Virus record (IMG/VR): IMGVR_UViG_3300037504_000932 | Coordinates: 1 to 33,790 of that record | Length of the DNA stretch: 33,790 bases | Direction: 5' to 3' (one strand) | Origin: a virus | Shown here: positions 16,518-22,612 of the stretch, piece after piece | Layout of the letters: each line of letters opens with the position of its first letter | How positions within the stretch are numbered: the first letter of the stretch is position 1 | The notes under the pieces: model-generated | The model's input: the letters and a program-made list of their open reading frames with translations, nothing else | Databases searched by the model: none | What the model was told of the DNA's origin: nothing | Program-made: the position numbers and the translations under genes

Positions 16518-17219
16518 ATGAACGACATACCTAAAAAAAGTGGAGGAGACTATGCGCACAAAGCTGGAGAAGTCTTAGTTTCTTCGTTGCCGGTTGTAGG
16601 CCCAGCCGTGGCTGCTCTTTTCAATGAAGTCATTATCCCGCCATTAGAAAGAAGACGTGATCAATTTCTCCAGGAATTATATGACGCATTGAAGGAACTT
16701 GAAGAAAAAGTCGAAGGATTTAAAATTGAAAATCTATCCGAAAATGAGATGTTTATTACAGCGGTCATGCATGCCTCAAGGGCAGCAACCCAGAATCACC
16801 AACAAGAAAAACGGGAAGCATTAAGAAATGCTGTATTGAATTCCGCTTCAAGAACAGCCCCAGAAGAAGATCTCCAGCTTATGTTCTTTAACTGGATAGA
16901 CGAATTAACGTCATGGCATCTTCGGATTTTGAAATTTTTTGATAGCCCGGAAAATTGGGTTAATAAACATGGTATAGAAATTCCAGATTGGCCTAAAGCA
17001 AAACCGCTACGTGTATTTTTTGAAGTCTACCCGCAAATGAAAAATAAAACACAAATACTTAATCTAATGATTCAGGATCTTAGTGACATTAAAGAGCTAA
17101 TGGATGGCGATAAAATTCACAGTGAAATGCAGAAGATGGCATATTTGAGGGTTTCCCACACTACGAAATTAGGGAAGCAATTTCTAAAATTTATAACCTC
17201 GCCTATCGAAGAGAAATGA
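16518..17219 (+). CDS. 233-aa protein of unknown function, divergent from the methyltransferase
   Basis: I chose the ATG at 16518 because GGGAGG lies 6 bases upstream; an earlier start 26 codons upstream would overlap the promoter. Residues about 15-37 (AGEVLVSSLPVVGPAVAALFNEVI) are hydrophobic and Gly/Pro-containing, then a long charged helix follows (PPLERRRDQFLQELYDALKELEEKV). The rest is helical. A hydrophobic head on a helical bundle resembles membrane-acting toxins and abortive-infection proteins in general form, but I recognise no family and this is only a suggestion. It belongs to the AT-rich island and has its own promoter and palindrome. Confidence 0.6.
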   Translation: MNDIPKKSGGDYAHKAGEVLVSSLPVVGPAVAALFNEVIIPPLERRRDQFLQELYDALKELEEKVEGFKIENLSENEMFITAVMHASRAATQNHQQEKREALRNAVLNSASRTAPEEDLQLMFFNWIDELTSWHLRILKFFDSPENWVNKHGIEIPDWPKAKPLRVFFEVYPQMKNKTQILNLMIQDLSDIKELMDGDKIHSEMQKMAYLRVSHTTKLGKQFLKFITSPIEEK

Positions 17220-17275
17220 GTTGAAGTCCTTTAAGAGAAAATTTTTAGCGTTCTGAGTAAGGGATAATATATATA

Positions 17276-17318
17276 GGGGGGTGGTTATGGCAATCCCCAT
17301 ACCCCCCCCTGGGCCTGT
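17276..17318. repeat. G/C-tract hairpin after the 233-aa gene
   Basis: A run of six G, then TGG-T-TATGG, is followed after a six-base loop by CCATA and eight C. The arms pair with small bulges. There is no T run on the plus strand. On the minus strand the AT-rich string TATATATTATCCC follows. It may act as a two-way transcription barrier between the island and the next module. Confidence 0.4.
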
Positions 17319-17428
17319 TAACCTGGAGCTGGCCTGGTCCGGATGGGGCCTGGTGTGGTCCTGGGTGGGGTGCTGACCTGTTCCGGCCTGGTCCTGGCCG
17401 GGTCTGCTGCTCCTGCTGCTGGTCCGAT
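17309..17428. repeat. CCTGG-rich repeat tract
   Basis: Seven CCTGG pentamers occur in about 90 bases, including two exact copies of GGCCTGGTCC (17331-17340 and 17385-17394). The tract continues into CTGCTGCTCCTGCTGCTGG. It is strikingly G/C-rich between AT-rich flanks. No convincing gene covers it. A protein-binding array or a recombination relic would fit. Confidence 0.45.
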
Positions 17429-17496
17429 TCAGTGTATAAATAGGCGGAGTTTACATAAGCATTGTTATACGACATAAATATTTCCCTGGTATTAAA

Positions 17497-17780
17497 GGGG
17501 TTAGGCGGGTCGAGTTAACATAATACTTTTTATCATCATATCTCTTTCAGAATATAATCTCTTTTAGGGCAAAAGTCAAGGTTGCGAGGCTGCAGCTTGC
17601 AGTCATTAACTAATTCATTAAATTTCTTCTCTATGCATTAGTCAATATTACATTGACTCAAGTATTAATCTTCTATTCTATTACATATAACACCTTAACT
17701 ACTCACACCTGCTACATTAATACATTAACTAGTACATATACATAGATACATTAACTAATATATATACAGGCCTAACCCTT
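17497..17780. repeat. AT-rich iteron region bounded by inverted GGGTTAGGC
   Basis: Four copies of an (A/T)C(A/C)TTAACTA decamer lie at 17603-17612, 17692-17701, 17722-17731 and 17748-17757, set in very AT-rich DNA. The stretch is framed by GGGGTTAGGC (17497-17506) and its inverted near-copy GCCTAACCCTT (17770-17780). This has the look of an origin, partition or regulator-binding region. Together with 17220-17496 it makes a roughly 700-base span without a supported gene. Confidence 0.45.
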
Positions 17781-17825
17781 CACCGGGTGGAAGTCGTCCA
17801 TCCTGGGCCGTTTCAGGCCGTCATT

Positions 17826-17898
17826 TTCCCTGTAAATTCCTGTAAATAAAGCTATTTACCCCCTTGTGGTCTGCCCTTTTGGGTTTACGCTGAAAGTA
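17826..17898 (+). promoter_or_regulatory. Rightward promoter element, copy 2
   Basis: TTTCCCTGTA, then ACCCCC-TTGTGG, 16 bases and TACGCT inside GGGTTTACGCTGAAA (17881-17895). The 15-mer, the TTG and the 14-base distance between them are identical to the element at 12868-12900. It sits about 25 bases before the radC-like start. Shared control with the gene at 12919 is likely. Confidence 0.6.
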
Positions 17899-17919
17899 GA
17901 CACCACACAGGAGGTTACG

Positions 17920-18495
17920 ATGGATTTTACATTCAGGATTTTGGAGAAAACGCCTTGCAAGTATCCCTTCAAGGTGGAATCTCCGCAGGATGCCTACAAC
18001 CATTTTAAGGACCTGGCCAAGGCCAACCGGGAATGTTTGGCGGCTGTTTACCTTAACCCCAAAAACCAGGCCATTGACTCGGAGATTGTCTTCGCCGGCA
18101 CAACCGACAGCTCTGTCGTTTATCCGCGCGATATTCTCCGCTCCGCTATTCTCAATGATGCCGTTTCCGTCATCATCCTTCACAACCACCCATCCGGAGA
18201 CCCCGGACCGTCTGAATGTGACCGAAGCATAACGAAGCAGATTCTTTTGGCCCTTCATTCAGCCGGGCTGAAACTCTTGGATCACATCATCATCGGGGAC
18301 GGCCGTTATTTCAGCTTCACGGAAGAAGGCCTGATTGAGGACTATGAAACCATGTTCAAAGGCCTGGAGTCAACGGGCCTGGTGGCCGAGCCGGTAAAGG
18401 CCGGACGGTATCAGCCGGAACCGGAGCCGGAACCTGGCACCCAATTCAGCCTGTTTGACTGGTGCAGAGCCAGCCGGGAGAAATCCCGGCCGTAA
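17920..18495 (+). CDS. RadC-like JAB/MPN metalloprotein
   Basis: 191 residues from the ATG at 17920, which has GGAGG upstream. The JAMM zinc signature is present: Glu near residue 38 (NRECL), HNHPSG at 88-93 and Asp101 in PSECD. Flanking segments (VVYPRDILRSAILNDAVSVIILHNH; LLDHIIIGDG) are standard for RadC proteins. The usual N-terminal helix-hairpin-helix of chromosomal RadC is missing, giving the short form found on phages, plasmids and integrative elements next to antirestriction genes. Its biochemical role is unresolved in the family. It leads a plus-strand operon that includes an ArdC-like gene. Confidence 0.85.
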   Translation: MDFTFRILEKTPCKYPFKVESPQDAYNHFKDLAKANRECLAAVYLNPKNQAIDSEIVFAGTTDSSVVYPRDILRSAILNDAVSVIILHNHPSGDPGPSECDRSITKQILLALHSAGLKLLDHIIIGDGRYFSFTEEGLIEDYETMFKGLESTGLVAEPVKAGRYQPEPEPEPGTQFSLFDWCRASREKSRP

Positions 18496-18501
18496 TGCCC
18501 G

Positions 18502-18523
18502 GTCCTGGTGGCAAGGCCAGGAC
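18502..18523 (+). repeat. CCTGG hairpin before the 71-aa gene
   Basis: GTCCTGG (18502-18508) pairs perfectly with CCAGGAC (18517-18523) around an eight-base loop, directly before the AAAGGAGG ribosome site. It lacks a T run, so mRNA processing or translational control is more likely than termination. Confidence 0.4.
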
Positions 18524-18539
18524 AAAGGAGGTGATATCA

Positions 18540-18755
18540 ATGACGCTCACCAAAGAGCAGGAAGAGGCCATCATCCAGGTTGTCCGGGACGAGCTGGGAA
18601 GCTGGGACATCATGGTCAATGACCTGATATCCGAGATGCTCCACCGGGAATTCTGGGAAGAATCCATGGACGGTTTCTTTTATGTCGCGGCCCGGAGTCT
18701 GGCGAAGAAAACCATCATCAAAGAGCTGCCGGACTTTCTGGACCCGGAATTTTAA
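18540..18755 (+). CDS. Small acidic protein of the RadC-ArdC operon
   Basis: 71 residues starting MTLTKEQEEAIIQVVRDELG; AAAGGAGGTGATATCA leads into the ATG. The protein is helical and acidic, and ends LPDFLDPEF. It has no cysteines and no membrane segment. Its ribosome site and the downstream one (AAAGGAGGTGTT) are almost the same, suggesting equal translation within the operon. Unknown function. DNA mimicry, common in antirestriction operons, is conceivable given the acidity but not shown. Confidence 0.6.
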   Translation: MTLTKEQEEAIIQVVRDELGSWDIMVNDLISEMLHREFWEESMDGFFYVAARSLAKKTIIKELPDFLDPEF

Positions 18756-18765
18756 AGGAGGTGTT

Positions 18766-19560
18766 ATGCATCAATCTATGACAAAGCAGGAGCGGAAGCA
18801 ACAGCTCAAGGCGGACCTTGCGGACCTGGAACGGAAAATTATCACGGACCAGGCCGCACTTGAGGCTTTCGCTGAACGCTGGCGGTCAGGGTTTCGGTCC
18901 TATACCCTGACAAATTTTCTCTTGGCCTGGGGCCAGCGGCCCAATGTCTCCATCCTGGCCGGTTTCAAGCAGTGGAAAGACCGCGGCCGGTATGTCAAAA
19001 AAGGCGAGCGGGCCGTCTGGATATTTGCCCCGTATCTCAAAAAGATTGAGGCCGAGGACGAAGACGAGGAAGAACAAATCCTTAAAGGCTTTTTCCCGGT
19101 CCCTGTCTTCGATGTCAGCCAGACCGAAGGCGAAGACCTGGACATCGGAGCCAATGACGTTAAAGGCCGGAGCTGTCATTCCCTGGAGGACCTGGCCGGG
19201 AAATTCCCGGAGTATCCGCTGGTTATGACCGAGGGCCTGGAGGACGGGCACACGGACGGCCGCACCATTGAAATCAGCCGCAGGAAAAACAAGGCCCAGC
19301 AGATAACAGCCTACCTTCACGAGCTGGCCCATATCCTGCTGCAGCATACCAAAGGCGCAGACCGGGAAAACCTGGCCCATGATTTGGGCGAGGTCGAGGC
19401 GGAGAGTGTCGCTTATCTCACCGGCTTATGTCTCGGGATTAACAGCCGGGATTCCCTCCGCTACCTGGGAGGCTTCAACGGCAAGGGCGACCACTTAAAG
19501 AGCCAGGCTTCCCTCATTCTCAAGACAGCCGAGAGAATCCTTAAACGGATTGAAAACTAA
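18766..19560 (+). CDS. ArdC-like antirestriction protein (ssDNA-binding plus metallopeptidase)
   Basis: 264 residues from the ATG at 18766, behind AAAGGAGG. Residues about 40-120 match the ArdC N-terminal domain (RSYTLTNFLLAWGQRPNVSILAGFKQW, then GRYVKKGERAVWIFAPYL). The C-terminal part is a zincin: AYLHELAHILLQH with HExxH at 185-189 and a probable third ligand in EVEAES near 211. In plasmids, ArdC protects incoming single-stranded DNA and inhibits restriction. A phage could use it early after infection. An acidic insert (AEDEDEEE) near residue 97 is local. Confidence 0.8.
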   Translation: MHQSMTKQERKQQLKADLADLERKIITDQAALEAFAERWRSGFRSYTLTNFLLAWGQRPNVSILAGFKQWKDRGRYVKKGERAVWIFAPYLKKIEAEDEDEEEQILKGFFPVPVFDVSQTEGEDLDIGANDVKGRSCHSLEDLAGKFPEYPLVMTEGLEDGHTDGRTIEISRRKNKAQQITAYLHELAHILLQHTKGADRENLAHDLGEVEAESVAYLTGLCLGINSRDSLRYLGGFNGKGDHLKSQASLILKTAERILKRIEN

Positions 19561-19566
19561 ACAAAA

Positions 19567-19600
19567 GGACCAGGCCGGGCATAGACCCGGCCCCTGGTCC
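19567..19600 (+). repeat. Strong hairpin between ardC-like gene and the next
   Basis: GGACCAGG pairs with CCTGGTCC and CCGGG with CCCGG around a six-base loop, giving 13 pairs with a two-base bulge. It starts 7 bases after the ArdC stop and ends next to the GGGAGG ribosome site of the following gene. No T run follows, so an mRNA stabiliser or processing site is more likely than a terminator. Confidence 0.5.
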
Positions 19601-19611
19601 GGGAGGACAAC

Positions 19612-19905
19612 ATGTCAATGTATCTATGGGCAGCAGCGCAAAAGGCTGCATATGAAAAGTATCAAAGAATCGACGAGGCCAGCGACCGGCACCGGCTGGA
19701 GCTGGGCGAGGTCAACGGCCTGGACTTCCGGGCGGCAGAGATTGACCCGGAAACAGCCAAAGGTCCGGAGGGTGAGCGGTTTGTTGCCATCATCCGGGAC
19801 CGGTCCAATCCCCCGGCTTCGGCCTGGGCCTGGTTTCACACCTGGGAAGCGGCCAGGGATTTTATTAGGCTCGCGCACCGGGCCGAGCAAAGGGGGGTTA
19901 TATGA
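19612..19905 (+). CDS. Protein of unknown function
   Basis: 97 residues from the ATG at 19612, behind GGGAGGACAAC. It opens MSMYLWAAAQKAAYEKYQR and has an internal ERFVAIIRDRSNPPASAWAW beta/turn segment and a helical end (ARDFIRLAHRAEQRG). No known motif recognised. It overlaps the next start by 4 bases, so it is a tight member of the RadC-ArdC operon and shares that module's G/C-rich, GGCCTGG-rich base use. Confidence 0.55.
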   Translation: MSMYLWAAAQKAAYEKYQRIDEASDRHRLELGEVNGLDFRAAEIDPETAKGPEGERFVAIIRDRSNPPASAWAWFHTWEAARDFIRLAHRAEQRGVI

Positions 19906-20102
19906 AATTCTACCGGAAGGATCCCCGGATCCTGAAAGCAAAATTTAAATCGCGTTGCCCTAAGTGCCGGCGCGAGATCTCACCGGGCGAGCAGATCATC
20001 TACTGGCCCATAACCCGGACCGCTTTCTGCTGGAGCTGCGGAGAACTGGATTATCTGGAATTCCTTTCAGCTGCAGCGGATGAGGCAGGGATCCCTTTTT
20101 AA
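19902..20102 (+). CDS. Small zinc-ribbon protein with SSB-like C-terminal tip
   Basis: 66 residues. Two CxxC pairs (CPKC at about 19-22 and CWSC at about 43-46) can bind one zinc ion, and an ISPGEQIIYWP stretch between them is typical of phage zinc-ribbon proteins that resemble PARP-type fingers. The protein ends DEAGIPF, which closely resembles the terminal DDDIPF of Escherichia coli SSB. It could thus enter the same interactions as SSB. It is the last gene of its operon and is followed by a strong terminator. Binding to DNA is inferred only. Confidence 0.65.
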   Translation: MKFYRKDPRILKAKFKSRCPKCRREISPGEQIIYWPITRTAFCWSCGELDYLEFLSAAADEAGIPF

Positions 20103-20115
20103 CCTCCTGTGTTTT

Positions 20116-20149
20116 GGGCGGCTGGCTTCGGCTGGCCGCCCTTTTTTTT
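20116..20149 (+). terminator. Intrinsic terminator with UUCG loop
   Basis: GGGCGGCTGGC and GCTGGCCGCCC pair over 11 positions (two G-T pairs) around a TTCG tetraloop, followed by eight T. It ends the RadC-ArdC operon 14 bases after the last stop. This is a textbook Rho-independent terminator. Confidence 0.95.
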
Positions 20150-20164
20150 AAAACAAAAAAGTTG

Positions 20165-20170
20165 TATAAT
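20165..20170 (+). promoter_or_regulatory. -10 element for the 82-aa gene
   Basis: A perfect TATAAT lies 25 bases before the ATG at 20195. The -35 region falls in the T/A-rich end of the preceding terminator and has no clear TTGACA, so the promoter may be weak or need an A/T-rich UP-like stretch. Confidence 0.45.
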
Positions 20171-20194
20171 CGCACACCAAGGTAGGAAAAGACA

Positions 20195-20443
20195 ATGAAA
20201 AAAGAAATTAACAACTCAACTTGCAGATACTGCGGGGCAACAGGAGAGGTATTTCTTTCAGAGCTAAAAGATGACGAACCCAAACCAAAGAAATACTTTT
20301 GCCTTAAACTTCAATGCTCAGAGAATTGCAGAGAAAGTCAACCAGATGAAATGAATATTCTCTATGTATCTGAAAAATTGCAGGATCTAAAAACTTGGGC
20401 AGTTAAGAATTTTATATCCTGGGATTGCATCACGATAATCTGA
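20195..20443 (+). CDS. Small Cys-rich protein, unknown
   Basis: 82 residues beginning MKKEINNSTCRYCGATGEVF, with CxxC at residues 10-13 and a later cysteine group (FCLKLQCSENC) that could complete a zinc site. AGGAAA lies before the ATG and a TATAAT 25 bases upstream. Base use is AT-richer than the operon before it. It stands alone between a terminator and attP. A moron, expressed from its own promoter in the lysogen, is a reasonable inference; no family recognised. Confidence 0.5.
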   Translation: MKKEINNSTCRYCGATGEVFLSELKDDEPKPKKYFCLKLQCSENCRESQPDEMNILYVSEKLQDLKTWAVKNFISWDCITII

Positions 20444-20523
20444 GTTTTGCGAACAACTCCCCTTGGATGATTTATGCACAACACTACACTTCCATAACTT
20501 CCGCTTTTTTGTCTATAAAATTG

Positions 20524-20580
20524 TAACAGATTTGTAACGGGATGTGTCATATAATGGCATATAATGTCATTTGATGTCAT
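20524..20580. repeat. Probable integrase arm sites, left arm of attP
   Basis: TAACAGATTTGTAAC (20524-20538) is followed by a run of short direct repeats, GTCATATAATG, GCATATAATG, GTCATTTGATG and GTCATTAGG (20545-20584). An inverted copy, GTTACAAATCTGT, lies at 20714-20726 and a direct near-copy, TAACATATTTGT, at 20691-20702, on the other side of the core. Flanking repeats in this arrangement are what tyrosine integrases and excisionase/IHF-type factors bind. Confidence 0.55.
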
Positions 20581-20609
20581 TAGGATTTTCGTTTTCCGCC
20601 AGGGGTAAA

Positions 20610-20654
20610 TGGTACGCCCGGAGAGATTCGAACTCCCGACCTTCTGATTCGTAG
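20610..20654 (-). other. attP: attP core: 3' half of tRNA-Arg(ACG)
   Basis: On the minus strand the 45 bases run from an anticodon loop, CTACGAA (anticodon ACG), through the variable loop, the GGGAG-TTCGAAT-CTCTC T-arm and CGGGCGT-A to CCA. The 5' half of a tRNA is absent: the sequence before the anticodon loop cannot pair with its 3' stem. So this is not a tRNA gene but the crossover identity segment that restores the host gene after integration. Phage genes lie on both sides and the integrase gene ends 60 bases away. Confidence 0.85.
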
Positions 20655-20714
20655 CCGACAGGACTACCCCTGTTCATTTGGCATCTCGTGTAACATATTT
20701 GTCTAGTGTTTTTG

Positions 20715-21788
20715 TTACAAATCTGTGTACAACGCCCCGATTTTCTTTACTGCTGCTCTTAATTCCGCCTCATCGTGATGCGTGTATTTCTCTGTTACCA
20801 GGACCGAACTGTGGCCGAGAACCGTTCGCGCCACCGAGATGGGGACCGTCTGACTTAGGTAGGTGGAAACGGTGTGCCGGATCTGATGGAAAGTGAAATC
20901 CTGAACTTTGGATTTCTTCCGGATCTCCCGGACCACCCGCTTAATCGAGTCCGTTCCCTTCAGCGTGAAGACGTGCTCTCCCTTTACGGGCTGCCGGTCG
21001 ATCACCGCCTTGGCGTGTTCGTTAAGGACAACAACCTTGTTTTTCCGCTGGGTTCTGGAGCTGGAGCGGCGGCGATACTTGGTGGAGGTTATCGGAATAA
21101 CGGCCAGGTTGCCCTGGATATGCTCGCGTTTGAGATTCAGGATCTCGCCCAAGCGCATACCGGTGTTAAAAGCCAGGACAAGAAGATCATGGACAACAGC
21201 CTGAGCCGGACCGGACGGATCTGCCTGAATCTCGGCGGCAGCGTCCAGGACCGCCTTCAGCTCTTCCCGCGACAAGGCCCTCCGTGTACGGTCTTCCACA
21301 AAAAACTCATAACCATCCACCGGATTGTGGCGGATATGGCCTTCTTTTTTGGCCAGGGTGAAGAAATGCCGCAGCAGGGTCATGTACCGGTTGACCGTGG
21401 TCTCCGTGAGGCTGCGCTTGGTTTTCTTGCCGACTTTCCGGGCAAGGAGATATTGCTCCAGCCGCTCAATGTCGGTTTGGCGGATACTGTCGAGCGGTGG
21501 ATCCTCAAGAAAATCCTCAACGACCTTGAGCATTCCCATGTCGTTATCCAGAGTCTTTTTGTGCGCTTTTAGTTTCTTGTAGCGGTCCGCAAAATCGGAA
21601 AAGAGCACCCGTTTGACGGACGGATTCTCCAGCCCGAAATGCTCCGCTGTGATCTCATCCTCGACCTGCTGCAGCCGGGCGGACAGGAAATGCTCCTGGC
21701 CTTTGTGGATCTGGAGGGATCTGTAATAGTCCTTTCCCTCTATGGTTTTTTTGAACCAGTAGATGTGGTTCCTGAGGTAGACTCCCAT
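20715..21788 (-). CDS. int: Tyrosine recombinase integrase
   Basis: 357 residues. The C-terminal catalytic residues are all present: Arg212 (NTGMRLGEILNLK), His301-x-x-Arg304 (FHQIRHT), His326 (LGHSS) and Tyr335 (EKYTH), with a likely Lys237 in the beta-hairpin. Residues 60-165 form the core-binding SAM-like domain and the first 55 the arm-binding part. It carries out insertion at the tRNA-Arg 3' end using the attP beside its own 3' end. It is the third gene of a minus-strand operon with the repressor and a membrane protein, so it should be made in the lysogen-establishing programme. Confidence 0.95.
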   Translation of the reverse strand: MGVYLRNHIYWFKKTIEGKDYYRSLQIHKGQEHFLSARLQQVEDEITAEHFGLENPSVKRVLFSDFADRYKKLKAHKKTLDNDMGMLKVVEDFLEDPPLDSIRQTDIERLEQYLLARKVGKKTKRSLTETTVNRYMTLLRHFFTLAKKEGHIRHNPVDGYEFFVEDRTRRALSREELKAVLDAAAEIQADPSGPAQAVVHDLLVLAFNTGMRLGEILNLKREHIQGNLAVIPITSTKYRRRSSSRTQRKNKVVVLNEHAKAVIDRQPVKGEHVFTLKGTDSIKRVVREIRKKSKVQDFTFHQIRHTVSTYLSQTVPISVARTVLGHSSVLVTEKYTHHDEAELRAAVKKIGALYTDL

Positions 21789-21964
21789 GACAATTTATCC
21801 CACTCGGCTCCTGTATATTGTTCCAATGTGCCGGTTAACCTGTTTATTCTTATATCAACCTTTGCAATAGGATAATAGTACCTATTCGCCCACAAAACAA
21901 TGATCAGCAGCACCAGCAGGATCACCGCATAAACTTTCCAAAATTTATCTTTATTGTCCGTCAT
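21740..21964 (-). CDS. Small membrane protein between repressor and integrase
   Basis: 74 residues with one hydrophobic segment (VYAVILLVLLIIVLWANRYYY, residues about 12-32), then an outer or inner part with IRINRLTGTLEQYTGAEW. It overlaps the repressor end by 14 bases and the integrase start by 49, so all three are one transcript. The ATG at 21964 was preferred to a GTG one codon earlier. A prophage-expressed membrane protein could be a superinfection-exclusion factor; this is an inference from its place in the lysogeny operon. Confidence 0.6.
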   Translation of the reverse strand: MTDNKDKFWKVYAVILLVLLIIVLWANRYYYPIAKVDIRINRLTGTLEQYTGAEWDKLSWESTSGTTSTGSKKP

Positions 21965-22196
21965 CACTTATAAATCCCTTTTCTTCCGCATAGCGGAAAA
22001 ATTCTTCAACTGAGATCCCTAATGCCCGGCAAATCCTTATCATCGTGCTGACTCTTGGGTCTGCAATTTGCCCAGTCTCTATCCTTGAAATTACACTTTT
22101 ATCAATAGTGTATCCGGAATTTCGAAAAACATCACCTTGGCTCATTCCAATTTTTTTCCTTATGGCGCGCAAAGCGTCTCCAATATTGACATCCAA
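21951..22196 (-). CDS. XRE-family repressor (CI-like)
   Basis: 81 residues that are almost all one lambda-repressor-type HTH: MDVNIGDALRAIRKKIGMSQGDVFRNSG..IDKSVISRIETGQIADPRVSTMIRICRALGISVEEFF. There is no C-terminal cleavage or dimerisation domain, so it is not a RecA-cleaved repressor of the CI type. AAGGAG lies before the ATG. It is read from the leftward promoter 22333-22305 and likely binds the palindromic spacers in both divergent promoters. Confidence 0.8.
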   Translation of the reverse strand: MDVNIGDALRAIRKKIGMSQGDVFRNSGYTIDKSVISRIETGQIADPRVSTMIRICRALGISVEEFFRYAEEKGFISDDGQ

Positions 22197-22304
22197 AACT
22201 CTTCTCCTTAAACAATATAACCTCCCCTTCGCCGCCTGGTTATCTTCATTCGTTATTTTTGTGCATCCCTCCTTGGGTTGAAAACCCCAGCTCCCGTTGA
22301 CTTA

Positions 22305-22333
22305 AATATAGTCTACCAATTTACTAATGTCAA
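22305..22333 (-). promoter_or_regulatory. Leftward promoter of the lysogeny operon
   Basis: On the minus strand TTGACA (22333-22328), a 17-base spacer (22327-22311) and TATATT (22310-22305). The spacer reads TTAGTAAATTGGTAGAC, which resembles the ATTAGCAATTGCTAAT operator of the opposite promoter. It reads into repressor, membrane protein and integrase. Confidence 0.75.
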
Positions 22334-22361
22334 ATTTGCATATGATATTTTTTTAAATAGG

Positions 22362-22390
22362 TTGACATATTAGCAATTGCTAATTATTAA
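22362..22390 (+). promoter_or_regulatory. Rightward early promoter with operator in its spacer
   Basis: TTGACA (22362-22367), 17 bases and TATTAA (22385-22390). The spacer is almost entirely the perfect 16-bp palindrome ATTAGCAATTGCTAAT (22369-22384), so a bound repressor dimer would sit between -35 and -10 and block polymerase. It drives the Cro-like gene and the early operon. Confidence 0.85.
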
Positions 22391-22423
22391 TATCATATAA
22401 AGTCAATTTCTCATGGAGTCATA

Positions 22424-22612
22424 ATGAATCAAATTAAAAAGATTCTTGAAGAAAAGGGCAAGTCTGTCGGCTGGCTTTCCATCAACAGCGGAGTCAATCA
22501 CAGCCAGCTTTGGAAAATAATCAAGGAAATCACGCCAAACCCAGGCATTAAAACAGCAATCAAGATCGCTCGAACACTTCATGTAAAAGTTGAGGAAATA
22601 TGGAAACCTTAA
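22424..22612 (+). CDS. Cro-like XRE-family HTH protein
   Basis: 62 residues, one HTH domain (IKKILEEKGKSVGWLSINSGVNHSQLWKIIKE.. then IKTAIKIARTLHVKVEEIW). The ATG has GGAG 8 bases upstream and is 34 bases from the -10. Facing the repressor across the divergent operators, it fills the Cro position of the immunity region. Confidence 0.8.
   Translation: MNQIKKILEEKGKSVGWLSINSGVNHSQLWKIIKEITPNPGIKTAIKIARTLHVKVEEIWKP

Noticed and set aside
13175-17219. Island as bacterial chromosome next to a prophage end
   Set aside because: Phage terminase and antirestriction/integration genes lie on either side and the attachment core is at 20.6 kb, so it is inside the phage.
17245-17475. A 76-residue minus-strand frame with an AGGGA site before its ATG
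   Set aside because: Most of it is the CCTGG repeat read as Pro/Gly/Gln-rich low complexity; only the first 20 residues look protein-like. Possible but not supported.
20610-20654. A tRNA-Arg gene
   Set aside because: Only the anticodon loop through CCA is present; the preceding bases cannot form the D-arm or pair with the anticodon stem. It is an attachment core.
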